Source: Hepsetus odoe | Lineage: Eukaryota; Chordata; Actinopteri; Characiformes; Hepsetidae | Direction: 5' to 3' | DNA length: 64,000 nucleotides | Assembly (NCBI GenBank): GCA_017165825.1 | Contig: CM029379.1 | Location: forward strand, 21,901,972 to 21,965,971 | Shown here: positions 35,187 to 47,550 of the stretch, piece after piece | Layout: the number at the start of each line of letters is the position of its first letter | Numbering within the stretch: the stretch's first letter is position 1 | Position numbers and translations under genes: made by a program | Notes under the pieces: model-generated | Database searches by the model: none | Seen by the model: the letters and a program-made list of their open reading frames with translations, nothing else | Told to the model about the DNA's origin: nothing

Positions 35187-36093
35187 GTAAAAATATTGCC
35201 CTGAGCTCATAGCCCCTCTAATTGAAATTAACTGCATGCACAGCACTGCAGAGTGAGGGTCCCCCGACCAGTCTAATTAATGACAAGTTTGATGTACAGT
35301 TTAGTCTTCAGTGCTGTGATTTTTATTGATTTTCAAATTTTGTCATATTGCAGTCCTACTACAGCTGATCTACATTGATCCAGCATTACAATACACCACA
35401 ATGGAGCCCAATCATTTAGCCTGCAAGAAGCAGTATTCTTAGCATATGTGACCAACACAATGCATGATGGTACTTGGTACCTTAAATTACAGGGATGTGA
35501 TATATTTCAGTGGGGCATGGGAAAAAAGCAGAAGTTGAATGATCTGAGATTGATATACATTGTTCACAACATCAAACTAGAAAAAAAAAAAAAAAACTTC
35601 CTATCATGAACAAATATCCCTCAATATTATTATGAAACTTGTGGTGACTTCTTTGACCCTCTGGCAAATGTAATCAACATTTTGGAAAATATGCATTAAA
35701 TTTTGCAAAACTAAGTTGGCATTCTGATCATTCAAAATAATCTTAACAATAATGACATTATTAATAATCATTCATTAATTGTTGCATTAGTATATCAGGT
35801 CTTAATTTCAAGAGCCCCCTGTAATACCCAAGTTTTTGAATGCTGAGGGTCAATCTAGCATCCATACTCAGAACTACTATTCAAAACCATTTCAGTTTAT
35901 GATTCATATTGTGTTTCAAAATAGAACACACACTCATACTCATACTTCATGAGGTACTTCATCTCTCCCTAAGTCTCATATGATTCATTCAGAGAGCTAT
36001 GAATCAGAGAGCAATAAAAGCATCGTTATGAATCCCCACCTCAGAGTTTTGTTTCTTTGTGTGGATAAACACCCGTTCATATCTTTCCCCCAG
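35187..36093 (+). other. nrxn2: nrxn2 intron, 907 bp
   Basis: Bounded by GTAAAA and TTTCCCCCAG. No repeats or genes were recognised in it apart from a short A run near 35580. Confidence 0.9.
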
Positions 36094-36475
36094 GTCAGAT
36101 GACTGGTGCCCACACCCGCCTGGAGTTCCATAACATCGAGACAGGCATCATGACAGAAAGGCGTTTCATTTCCGTTGTCCCCTCCAATTTTGTCGGGCAC
36201 CTGCAGGGGCTGACTGTCAATGGTGTACCTTACCTGGACCAGTGCAAAAATGGGGACATCTCCTATTGCGAACTCAATGCCAGATTTGGAATGCGTCACA
36301 TAATAGCTGACCCAGTAACTTTCAGAAGTAAAGGCAGCTATCTAGCACTTGCCACGCTACAGGCATATGCCTCCATGCACCTGTTTTTCCAGTTCAAGAC
36401 CACCAGCTCTGATGGACTGATCCTCTACAACAGTGGAGATGGAAGTGACTTCATCGTGGTGGAGCTGGTTAAAGG
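36094..36475 (+). CDS. nrxn2: nrxn2 exon, end of LNS4 and start of LNS5, 382 nt
   Basis: The acceptor is CATATCTTTCCCCCAG and the donor is GG/GTGAGT. Phase is 1 in and 2 out, with 126 full codons. The first part (M-T-G-A-H-T-R-L-E-F-H-N-I-E-T-G through D-Q-C-K-N-G-D-I-S-Y-C-E-L-N-A-R-F-G) ends LNS4, including the two cysteines expected to form its disulfide. The second part (A-D-P-V-T-F-R-S-K-G-S-Y onward) opens LNS5, with the strands M-H-L-F-F-Q-F-K-T-T and G-L-I-L-Y-N-S-G-D-G and ending V-V-E-L-V-K. The phrases T-E-R-R-F-I-S-V-V-P-S-N-F and A-Y-A-S-M-H fit neurexin-2 best. No stop or frameshift is present. Confidence 0.96.
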
Positions 36476-38861
36476 GTGAGTTTCAATATTTTAGGCCCTG
36501 CTCACTTTGGGCATTAAAATCTGTCTTCAGTTATTCAATCAGATGTAGAAAAGTGGCCCTTCGGTGGGTCTAAAATGCATCTCCACTTATCAAATGTGAT
36601 CAGATTTTTTGACTGAAGGATACATTTGTACTATTTTAGTCTCCTACTGCTTTTACTTTACACAGAAATGGACTAGGGTTCCCTTCTTGTTTGCATGTAA
36701 GAGATGTTTCATATATTTAAATCGTTTTGGTTGCTTTCACGGCTTGTAAGCAAATAAAAAGAAGACAAACAAAGACGATACACAGAGTTTATGCTTTTAT
36801 CTCTGCTCCATTAGGTAGTCCGTTTTTGCTGTAATAGTACTTTGGGATGCTTTCAGAGTTCACACTTAAAAGGCTATATGGTCATATGCATCCCTCACCA
36901 CCTCTTGCATTGGAACCCATTCAAATCAGTTCACTTATCACCTAAGAAAGGATGCCAGGGCCTCAATTTATGTGGGCAACTAGCAATCTGCCATAGTTTA
37001 TATGGACTTAAATGGCAAAATGTAAATTAATTTTTGGTACAGTATTGGAAATGTAGCAGATTAAAAGCAGATAAATACATCTCTTGTCTTTGTCCAATTT
37101 CTTGTTTTGTTGGATCACCAATACTTCAATAATAATAAAAATCCTACATTTATTTACCTTTGTAAATAAATGATTTGGACAAGTTCTGAGATCAAGATCT
37201 GGCAGTACATTAATGTGAACGCTACAATTATTGTTGGGTTTGATTTAGCCATGTCATGTCTATATAAATACATTCCAACTTTCTATTCTTTCTCTATATT
37301 CTCTATACCATTTATCTTTAAAAGATAAAAAAAAAAAAAAAAACAATTTGGGGAAATAAAGTTGGTTGTCAGTAACATAAGGGTCCTTTTTATGATTACT
37401 ACCCAGGGTTTAGGACTAGGAGGAGGATTATTGCATCCCCCTACAATCAGTTTAGGTGTATGTATATGAATTATTGCTCACAGTTTTGCATTTGTTACAG
37501 ATTATCAGACCCTTACCTCTTATATCACATCATGCATTTTGGTTACTGCACCTGTGGGCAGTTGATATAGTAAATTTCTTTTTAAACATACTGCATACTG
37601 TACTGAAAATGTACTGTACTGTACTTTAAACATACTGTAAATTTAAATTTAAACATACTGCGGTTTATCCAGCTGTGAACAGTGTATTGTTTCCTTAATG
37701 CTGAATATTTATGAAATACATGTTAATGCAGGTTGGACAAAATTGGGATCTTGAAGAAAAGAGCAAAGGTCACTGTTCATCTACAGAATACAAGTTGTTG
37801 TTGCTAAACAAAAGAGGGAAGACTGTTTTTGTCCTATCACAAGGTTCCAATGGAGTTTGGTGAAGTTGCTATATTAGATAAATACTGCAGGATTGAGAAT
37901 GTTTTATCTGGCACAGAAAAAGAAATGTCACCATGATGTAAAGCCTCAGGCAAATGAATAATGCAGTCATTCTATTCAGAGAGAGAAAGAGCAACAATTT
38001 CTACATTTCAGTGTGAATATTATCAGGAAATATCCTCGGACAGCCTGCAGGTTTTTGAAATTGATTTATTTCTTTCCTTCTTTGTTTCTTTATTGATGCA
38101 CCTGCTTGATTCAAAAAATGTTTACTTGTTGTATACCATCTGAACTGTAGCTAACAATGGACTTCATTCTTTCAGATGTTCTGTTTTATGCTTTTGTATT
38201 GTTGCTCATATATATTTGTCAGAATCAGGCAAAGGAGTTAGAACTGCACTGTATGTCTGTGCAAGGGTGTGGACTTAGCTTGGCCACTTTTTTTTTTACC
38301 TTCAGTTTGTGTGTGACAAAGAAGCTTTTATGTGAGAACAGAACAGAATGTGCTCCTTTGGGAGAAACACAAACGTTGCCTGATGTCTTGCTTTTTGAAC
38401 AAGGCATCAACATCCCCATCCAGCATCATCATTTTGACATATTTAGAGTCCAACTCCTTACAAATTGACAAGGCATTTCAGCATTTTAGTTTTCAGAACT
38501 GACAAGTTTGTTCACTTATCCTAGAAAAAAACATAAAGCATTTTTTCTTGAAGTACTGAACTGTATTTTTCTCCTTTTTTTCCCCAGTTTTTCCTGCTTG
38601 CATCCTTAAGATTATTCATCCACATTTTAAATGATTTTAAATGATAAAGCCTTAAAGTAATATTTTGAGACATTATATTTAAACCAAAAATATGCCAGCA
38701 AACAATTGTTTTCTACAGATACAGTGTTGTTTTCAAATGCATTTCACCTTTGTCCTTGAATAACAATAAATCTATTTGCGTGTTAAAATGCTAACATTAC
38801 TGCTCATTCTTCTGTTCTACTGGACATTAACTATTGAAACAAATCATTCTTTTTCTCTCAG
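36476..38861 (+). other. nrxn2: nrxn2 intron, 2386 bp
   Basis: Bounded by GTGAGT and TTTTTCTCTCAG. AT-rich with A runs (37328-37344). No mobile element or gene was recognised. Confidence 0.88.
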
Positions 38862-39052
38862 CTACATCCATTATGTATTTGACCTTGGAAATGGACCCTC
38901 TCTGATGAAGGGCAACTCAGACAAGCAGTTAAATGACAACCAGTGGCATAATGTGGTGGTTTCCCGCGACACCAACAACATGCACACACTCAAGATCGAC
39001 TCCCACACCGTCACCCAGCACTCCAATGGTGCCCGGAACCTGGACCTGAAAG
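38862..39052 (+). CDS. nrxn2: nrxn2 exon, LNS5 core, 191 nt
   Basis: The acceptor is CATTCTTTTTCTCTCAG and the donor is AAAG/GTAATT. Phase is 2 in and 1 out, with 63 full codons starting Y-I-H-Y-V-F-D-L-G-N-G-P-S-L-M-K-G-N-S-D-K. It carries the LNS signature L-N-D-N-Q-W-H-N-V-V-V-S-R-D and ends N-G-A-R-N-L-D-L-K. The combination P-S-L-M-K-G-N-S-D-K with V-T-Q-H-S-N-G-A-R-N is the strongest indicator that this is neurexin-2; neurexin-1 has quite different residues here. An open frame runs into this exon from 38776, but the intronic residues are not neurexin-like, so the splice acceptor sets the start. Confidence 0.97.
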
Positions 39053-42000
39053 GTAATTTTTTTTTTTTACACTAATTACATGTGTGCTTGGGGATCCTAA
39101 TATTAATGACGCGCATGTATGTATAAACAAACCCCACAAGCGTGAATCTGTATAGCACTAATAGCACACAAAGACGAAAGTTCCAAAAACTCATTAAAAT
39201 GTGATTTGATGCAATGCAGGATAGCAGTTAGTGAATGTGCTTTGTATTGCACATACAAGACCCATGTCTAAATGTGCGTACAATATATTTAACTATCCTT
39301 AACTTTTAACTATACTTAACTATATGCAAAAAAAGGAAAATGACAAATCACCACACATTGAAGAAGCTGTTATCCAGATTGACTGATAAAAATAGGCTGG
39401 AATCCAGTCATACTACTTACATAACATTCTTCAAGACACAGAACTCAGAACAGATACCTGTAAGGTTACACACTATACAGAAAACTGCATTTCCCTTCCC
39501 AGTTCATTCACATAAACATCTGTAATTTTACCTAGCATCCAAAATATTGTGAATATCTGCCATTTTGTGTATTTACCTTTTCTAAAAGGCAAGCGATTTT
39601 ACAGGCTGAACAGACATCTGTGATGGACAGGACAGTATGAGACAATGATGTTATATCGCATAGTTACAATGTGAAGTTCAACCTCTGTGAAAATGGCTGA
39701 ACAAGCAGAGTTTTTGTTGACACTAACAGTCCCTCTGTGGGCAAACTGGATCATATTCTGTCCTCACTATAGTGAGTTGGGAGAAAAATTGTAAACTTAC
39801 AAACTTTAAATCTTCCTGAAGGAGTTCAAACTAAACCCTTTAAATCAAGAGTTAAAAAAAAATGTGTTGCTTAAATATTTGTCCTCAATCTAGAGAGCTA
39901 GAATAAAAAATCTCCCCCTTCTCTACTGACAGCACTTAAATACATTCCTTAAAAAGGAATGTTTCTTTAATTTGTTCATGGTTATTTTTAATCCATTCTA
40001 AGAAATTAACCTTTAATCAGAATTTGGAAAAGAATGTAATTTATTGGCCAGAGGAAGTTCAGTCCATCAACTTCCAGTTCTGTCCAGCAGCTTGTGATTC
40101 TTAAAATGTGTTTATTTGGGCTAAATTGTGCTTAATAACGACTCTGCATAACCTTTTTTTTTTTATTTTTTTTTTTTTATACAGTTAAGAGAGTCGGATA
40201 AAGAGAAAATGAAAACATGCTTCTTTCTTAAATATTGCATGTTTTCTTCTAAGACTGCAAACTCATCTTAAGACATGTGAAAATAGACTTTCATTATGTT
40301 AAAATGAAAATGGTTTGTCATCACACATGCCGTTGACTTGCGCATCCACATCGAAAGAATTTAGAAAAGGGAACGATTATCTAAATGTCACGTAATGCAG
40401 AGCAGGAAGTGTGGAATTTACCTTCTGATTCAGGGCCTGGGCCAAATGTCTTTACAAAGGCATTAGTAAAGATGAGGGGTGTGTGTGTCTCAGAGAGAGA
40501 GAGAGAAAAGGAGATAGAGTGACAAAGAGAAAAATTGATGGAGTAAGAGAGGAAAGATTAGGAGGGAGAGAGAAAGAGAGAAAGTTGGAATCGAAAAAAT
40601 CTGGTGAAGTAGAAGAGAAAGGGAAAGTAGGAATGAGGCGAGCAAGCAGTTTATCTACGATTATTATTCTGTTTGTTCAGCTTTTGAATGCATGCCTACT
40701 CAGAAGGTAGTGGTAGTGAGCATGGGTGATAATGTGTATTTGTGTCCAAGCCATAATCCACCTGCCAAAACCAGTACATGGACTGAGAGAGGAAATGAGG
40801 GCCCAGAGATGGTCTGGCAGCTGCAGGCGGATACAGCCATCCCAGTGCTGGTTGTCCATCCTCTTCACCTTGAAAAATGAGCCTGTCCCTCCTCAGGGTT
40901 CTTTCTAAAATGACTACACTGAGCCTAGGAGACCAGCAAATCTTTGGCCATTCCAGATTTTTTTTTTTAAATACCTGGTAGAGGTCAGGCAACAATCCAA
41001 TGTAACTTTAATAAGAGATGAGAGAATTTTTGAGTGAATCACATTGACTTGCAGAAAGTTTGTTATAATTTTATTATTAATAATATTTCAATTGTCGATT
41101 GATAAATAGTGTATTGTGATATTTTGCAGTTTTATGAAAGCAGTAAGCCATTTTTGGCTTTGTAATCTTTACTGGGGTTAAGTAGATTTTGTGTTAAAAT
41201 CACTTTAATGTGACCCCTCACATTTTAGGACTTGCTTACAGCCAAAAGAAGTGCACTTGGATTATTTCAGAAAGAATCTAATTTTCACAGCTTCTTGACC
41301 TGCTTATCTGATTAATAACTGCTAAAAAGTTACACAGGCATTTCAAAGTAGCTTGTATAGGTCTTGCTCAAACACACTTTCACTTTGATATCGACTGTAA
41401 TCGTGAATGCTGAAGAGGTAAGAAGTTACTGTTAGTCTGGAAGAGCAAACTACGCCATCCTTTTCTCAAATACATGGATTTGGATAGGTATCTTTGCTTA
41501 AATCTGTGTTCTCCACTGCCACAGTATGATTGTGTTTTCCTTGATCGAACACATCTGACTCATAAGACAATTAATCGGCATCGATCAGCTGTACAGCTGT
41601 GCTTCCAAAAAATGGTCCGCAGTATTCACTTCCCAAGACGTGAAGTTACTTGCTGAAGTCTAAATGAATTTCCTTCTCCTTGCACACTTAAAAGTCATCA
41701 TCACCTTTATTTTACAATCTGTTGCAAGTGATAAAGAGAATAAAAAGGTGCCAGTGATCATATTTTCATTAGACCTGTGATGCAAACACTAGAGGTGAAG
41801 GGAAAGAAGACAGATTTTCACCTTTTTCAAACTCTTCAAACGCATATGACAAGTTAAATCCTCCCAGCACAATGGCAGTGGTGAAAAAGCCCTTAGGTGG
41901 GAATGAATGTGCTCTTCTTGAAGCCTGAACCTTGACTTTGTTAAATGGATGTTCAAGGGTTTGAAAGATTGATTTATTTTTTTACTAAGCATTTTAAATT

Positions 42001-42289
42001 AGGTCTGTTCTAAGTTAAACTAACACGTGTTACAAAGTTTGTGTCCTGAAGTGATTGAGAAGACCTTTTCTGACCATCCTTCCCATATTCTCTGGAATTA
42101 ATGTTGGGAGAGAGCCATCTCTGGCCTGTATCTGATCTGTAGGCTTGCATTTGGAGACAAGTGTCAGTCAGGAAAGCTTCTACCCGTCTGCAGGGAGCAC
42201 TGATGCAGGAAGCCAAGAGATCAAAAGCAGTTATGCTTTTTAGGCATTATTTATTGATGCTCTTGTGCCTTGATTTCTTGCAGGGTTTT

Positions 42290-42480
42290 GTGCAATTAAA
42301 GGGAATGCGTTAATCACGAGAGGGCATTTAAAATGTGTGGAACCCTGCCAGCAAAATGAGCTGATGGGGTTTGCTTACGTTCCTTTAAAATGCGATGACG
42401 CAAGCAGAATATTAAAGTTGCTGCTGTATGCAGTGAGGAGGAAACTGGAAAGAGACAATTAGGCATTTGACCTGTCCTTA
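42290..42480. other. possible conserved non-coding element
   Basis: Repeat-free, non-microsatellite sequence of balanced composition without ORFs, containing homeodomain-like cores (GTTAATCACG, GCAATTAAAG). The call is by appearance only; a cross-species alignment would decide. Confidence 0.2.
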
Positions 42481-44740
42481 GCTTCCATGAGACAAGCTTT
42501 TAACTATGGTAAGAAGCCATAACTTTATATTAATCTGTAGTATAATATCTATTACTGCCTGTGTGACTGGAATCCAAAGAACCATCTATAGTGAAAGCCA
42601 TCAGTGTGTTATAAATTATGCTCATCATATCTAAAATGTCTTATACCAGCACTATTGCTTGGATATTTAAAAATATTTTTTTTCAAATAATGATATATCT
42701 TATCATTATTACATGCACATGTGTCTTGGTTTTCACACTCAAACTGAAAACTTGAAAGTAAGAACTTTAAGTATATAATTATGTGCTGAAAGCTGCTTTA
42801 ACTAGCGCATACTTTTTTTGGCCGACATGGGGCAAAACTTTAGTTTATCTTTACTGCATATGAGGTCATCCTCACCACTGAGTGCATTTGTCATGTTTAT
42901 GCAGTGTACCCATCCCTGCTTTTGTAACATCAACCTTTGACAACCTTTTAGAACAGTTTAGACAATTTTACTTAACGGATAACAACTTTGACAGGAGTCT
43001 GCCACTAAATGACAGCTGTCTTTAAATAGGCGACTGGAACAACATAATAGAATGGAGGAATGCAGACCTTGCAAGCTGGGAAAAAACAAAAAAAACCCAA
43101 GCCTGATCAGAGATGAGGAACAGATGGAGACTTTAAATACCCCTGAGGGAAAAGAATTTCTCATATGAAGGAAAAGTAGAGGAAGGAAAATAACGCGACA
43201 GAGAAAAGGTCAAATTAAGGGAATATCAAACTTTAAAAGATAGTTATACAAAAATCCTATTAGAGTGAGGGGATGTAGTATGAAATGCAGATTTTTGTGG
43301 ACTAAATCTTTCCACAAAATGGTTTCGACTTCGAAATGCTTGCACAGCTCTTAGTTCAAACAGCTTTGACTTCATCTAACCTTTCTGAGGTGCACATTTA
43401 CCAGGCAGGCTGTCAGAGGACATTATGCTTTTCATAGTCCAATTTCAGTGGAGATGCCGGTGTTTCTGGAAACACAGAGAAAGTGATTCATCATTCGCAC
43501 ACCTCCGATGACACGAAACAAAGTGTACAAGCCACGCATCGACACACACTTCATTCAGCTGCTAAACAAGCATGTGTGAGGAGTCTCATCGTCTTCATGG
43601 CCAGCACGTCTACTGCTAACACGGCCCCTGTGGAAGAATCCATCCAGTAAAATGGAACTGAAGTCTGGCAAATTGAGAAGATGGAGGCAAATAGAAGGAA
43701 AGAAAAGGAAAGGGAGAAGAACAGGGAAAAAACAACTTTGTCAACGTTTTAGTTGTGGAGGCCGAAAGCAGCAAGTTTCAGAAACTGTGGCATGCATCTT
43801 ACTAACTAATTTGTTTATTGCTTTCTTCTCCTGAGTTAGTTTCAGAGAAACAACAACCAGCGAGTAATTTTTTTTTATTTTGGCATGTTTATCACCTGCC
43901 ACGCATGTTTCACTGGGCATTTACATCTATGTCATTATAGAAATGAAATCCTCAGATCTCACAGTGCATTCAAAAACTTGCTATGAAGTGCTTGCTGCAT
44001 CACTTCATCACTTTAGATCCTTCTTATTCCTCTTTATATAATAAACCCTGTCGAGAAACCACAGAGGGAGTCTCTCTTTGTTATAGGGAGCTTGTGTTTG
44101 GTTTATTTGCAAAAAAGAGCCATTGCAGCCAGGCTGATTTAAATGTTTTTAAAATTGGCGCGGAGGATCTGTCATGGTAATAGTTACCGAAATACTGCAG
44201 AGTGGGAAATGTGTAGGCTGACTGTTCGAATTAGGAACCACATAATGATAAATGTAGGCAAAGACACAGTTAAATAAGTATTGAAATCATATATTCTTAC
44301 ATTGTGTACAGAACAGGTTTTTACAGACTGCTTTCTCATGAAAGAAAAAGAGTGAAAAGCAGAGAGAGGGAAGAAGAGAGGGAGACATCAAAGAGCTCTC
44401 AAAAACCTGCAGTGATAAAGCAGTGGAACAAAAAAGCTCCCCGTAAACGTGTTTTGCAGGTATTGTTGATTAGTTTTAGCTCTGTGTACTGAAATGTCAC
44501 TGTAATTACTGGATGTTGCTGGATACTGTTATCCTTTTGACAGGGATTAGCTTCTTTGATTCTCCTAAGCAGGTAACACTGTTGTTATTCCTGAGCCAGT
44601 TAGCTGTTGCTGAGACAGCAGCTCAACTCTGGTCTCCTCCATTTTAATCAGCGTCCAGCTCTCAGCTTTGCTGCAGCTAATTAGGATGAAAGGAAATGGA
44701 AGAAAAGTGAATGTTCCTCTTCCAGCAAACAAACCCTTTG

Positions 44741-44790
44741 CATTGCATTTGTTTATATATATATATATCTATATATAAACAAATGCAATG
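44741..44790. repeat. 50-bp perfect inverted repeat (20-bp arms, 10-bp loop)
   Basis: The left arm CATTGCATTTGTTTATATAT is matched exactly by its reverse complement ATATATAAACAAATGCAATG, with a 10-bp AT-rich loop. It lies 20 bp before the foldback element at 44811. Confidence 0.95.
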
Positions 44791-44810
44791 TGTATATATA
44801 TATAACCACA

Positions 44811-45339
44811 CACAGTACTGTGCAAAAGTTTTAGGCAGGTGTGAAAAAATGCTGTAACGCTTTCAAAAATGGAAGTGTTAATCATTTATTTTGTGAATGA
44901 ACAAAAGAGAAATCTAAATCAAATCAATATTTGGTGTGACCACCCTTTGCCTTCAAATCAGCATCAATTCCTCTAGGTACACTTGCACACAGTTTTTGAA
45001 GGAACTCGGCTGGTAGGTTGTTCCAAACGTGACTGTGTTTCAACCTCCGCGTGACATTGATGATCATCAGCACCTGTTTGCTAAAATTGGTTGCTCATAA
45101 ACCGACTATAATCCTACAAAATCCCTGACTTCGTGCAAGTGTATCTAGAAGAATTGATGCTGCTTTGAAGGCAAAAGGTAGTAACACCAAATACTGATTT
45201 GATTTAGATTTTTCTTTTGTTCGCTCACTTTGCATTTTATAAATTGATAAAAATAAACAATCGTTATTTATATTTCTGAAAGCATTCTTTGTTTACAGCA
45301 TTTTTTCACACCTGCCTAAAACTTTTGCACAGCACTGTA
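44811..45339 (-). mobile_element. foldback Tc1-like element with a different centre, about 529 bp
   Basis: The termini are CACAGTACTGTGCAAAAGTT and ACTTTTGCACAGCACTGTA. The arms mirror each other over about 200 bp: a CTAGGTACACTTGCAC block on the left against GTGCAAGTGTATCTAG on the right. The centre (about 45030-45125) differs from that of the other copies: it lacks the S-P-D-L-N piece and holds sequence found near the 3' end of longer relatives (ATAATCCTACAAAATCCCTG). It therefore records a separate internal rearrangement. Confidence 0.82.
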
Positions 45340-45842
45340 TATATAGTATAATGCATAGTAACTGGGCTGAAGTTACTTTTGATAGTAAATTTTGAAAAAT
45401 GTGAATGATAAATGCTCAGCAGAGGAATTTTAATATTAAATAATGTTTGATTAATATAATATTTTTAGTATTCAAATAATACATACAATGCATATATACT
45501 TTTTTAATATACCTTTTCTCACAAAGAGAAGAAAGCAATGTAGTGTTATTGTCAAAGTCAGGGACAAACAGGGTTTTCATATAAAAATGAGTGGGCTTGA
45601 TTAGAGTGACACGAATTAAAAAATACAACAGAGGACTTTGGTCTATTAACGGTTAGTAAACGATTTGAAGAAATAATGTTCACTGTGTCATTTGACTTAT
45701 TGTTTTCTTTTTATTCTACAGGATTGAATTGGTTTGTCTAACAGGGAAGTATGCAAGTTGTGGGAAACATCTTCAGTGCAAAATTGCAAATATACAAAAT
45801 TTAAAACATTATTAAACAATGTAATTCACGATTTTATGCAAA

Positions 45843-46059
45843 AGTGTCTTTGTCATTGTGAACACAAAGAACTGGACAAAGTGAATCACAACATGAGATT
45901 AACCTTTACACCAAATGTGTAGCAGTGGGCAGCCATATCCATTGCCCGTGGAGCAGTGATGTGGACAGCACTTTGCTCAAGGGTACTTCAGGGAAAGCTA
46001 TTGGTTCAGGATTTGAATCCAAAACTTTCCAATTAAGGGGCCTAGTCTCGAAGCACTAG
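45843..46059 (-). mobile_element. old tRNA-headed SINE (tail type A)
   Basis: On the - strand it reads from a decayed head (CTTCGAGACTAGGCCCC), box B-like GGATTTGAATCC (degraded), 'agtacccttgagcaaagtgc', then CACTGCTCCACGGGCAAT and a tail with TTCACAATGACAAAGACAC. It directly abuts a better preserved SINE of the same orientation. Confidence 0.65.
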
Positions 46060-46303
46060 TGAAAGTGACTATGTCATTGTGAAACACACCACAGCACACA
46101 GTGAGACACAAGGAAATACTTCCTCTGCATTTCACCCACACACACACCGCAGCAGGGCGCAGCTATCGAAGGTGCCAGGAGAGCAGTGATGGGAATGGTA
46201 CTCTGCCCAAGGGTACCTTAGGGCAACCTACTGGTTTGGGATTCGAACCCGTGACCTTCCGATTTTGGAGCCTAGTTCCTAATCACTAGGCCACTGCTGC
46301 CCC
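46060..46303 (-). mobile_element. tRNA-headed SINE (tail type A)
   Basis: On the - strand: GGGGCAGCAGTGGCCTAGTG head, box B-like GGGTTCGAATCCC, 'ggttgccctaaggtaccctt', CACTGCTCTCCTGGCACC and the tail 'ccttgtgtctcactgtgtgc', then TTTCACAATGACATAGTCAC. It appears to have landed in or next to the head of the older copy at 45843-46059. Confidence 0.82.
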
Positions 46304-47005
46304 TTTATTCTTGAACTATGACTATATAATGTATAAGTATAATTTACACAAGAGCATGTTTTAGCATTTTGTACATGGGCTATTTGAAATTTCATGGATG
46401 GAAGAGAGAAACTTTGTGGAATGACCCATGCTTATTGAACGTAGAGTTAAGGTCAATGCTAGGAAGATCTCATTTTGATAAATGAATGCAAAATGAACTG
46501 GGTTGAAATTGGACTTTGCCCATTCAAAATTGTCTTTGACAAAAGTGTGACTAATGTATGTAGGACAAGCACAGTGAGAGAGCATAATTGAGCCTCACTG
46601 ATGGAATTGCTTTTTCCTTTCGTGTCAAAATACTCTGTTGAATGGGGCAATGATAGGCTGTCAAGTTGTTTGTAAAAGTGTTACAATTACCACAGGCAAT
46701 TTTGTTATTTGATACTCAAGAACAGGCTTGATTGAATGTTGATTAAAGCTAAACTATCTCTGAAGAGCTTTTACTGATGATGGGGCATTTGGTGCAGTTT
46801 TACCCCAGGACTGTACATTTCAGTCTTCATGCTGTTCTTTCACTTTTTATTTATCAACAAGGGATTTGAAAGCTTGTTCAACCAGGAAGAAAGTAGTTAC
46901 TAAACTGCATAGTTCAGTTGCTCTATGACCAATCCTGGAAAAAGTCTAGAAAATAATAATTTTAAATTTATAGGTACATTTCTCCTTAAGAGTACACAAA
47001 CGTGT

Positions 47006-47231
47006 GTCAGTCAGTCATTTTCTGCTGCTTGTCCTGGAGTCCATCCTAGCTCACGCAGGGCAAAGGACGGGGGACACACCCTGGACAGGTCGCCAGCCCA
47101 TCACAGGGAGGAGCGTGACAGGGACAGCACCTTGCTCAATGGCAGCTCAGGGCAACCTGTTGGGAAGGGGTTCGAACCCCTGATCCTCCGATCATGCGGC
47201 CAACACCCTAACCACTAGGCCACCGCTGCCC
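47006..47231 (-). mobile_element. full-length tRNA-headed SINE (tail type B)
   Basis: The flanks CACAAACGTGT (46995-47005) and CACAAATGTGT (47232-47242) are an 11-bp target duplication with one change. On the - strand the head is GGGGCAGCGGTGGCCTAGTG, with box B-like GGGGTTCGAACCCC and a type B tail. The (GGAT)n end is decayed to TGACTGACTGA-like sequence. Confidence 0.85.
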
Positions 47232-47550
47232 CACAAATGTGTATACAAAGTTTAAAAAATATTACAGAAATAAGAAAATAAAAAAACACTGGTATATCTG
47301 CTTATATTGATGCTTAAGCATGAAGCAATAAAAAAAGGATAATTATAAAATATAATTTGCTGAAAGTATTTTCTTTTTTTATCACTATAATAGTGATAAT
47401 TGCTTTGTTACCACCATTGGGGATTAGCTGTAAATCTGATAATTCCAGTGTGTATTGTAGGGTGTGGACTGAGGAAAATGACCCTATAAAATGCTTTCAG
47501 TTGAAGGAAGCCAAATGCCCATATAGCTTTATTCAGCAATTTAAAGTAAT

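Noticed and set aside
36099..36299. Antisense 100-codon frame across the LNS4/LNS5 exon
   Set aside because: It is the shadow of the real exon on the opposite strand.
38776..38861. Upstream extension of the LNS5 exon
   Set aside because: The frame is open, but the residues are not neurexin-like and a strong acceptor with the right phase lies at 38860-38861.
40690..40920. Possible extra exon with an open frame on both strands
   Set aside because: No family resemblance and no matching splice phases; the overlapping frames on both strands look fortuitous.
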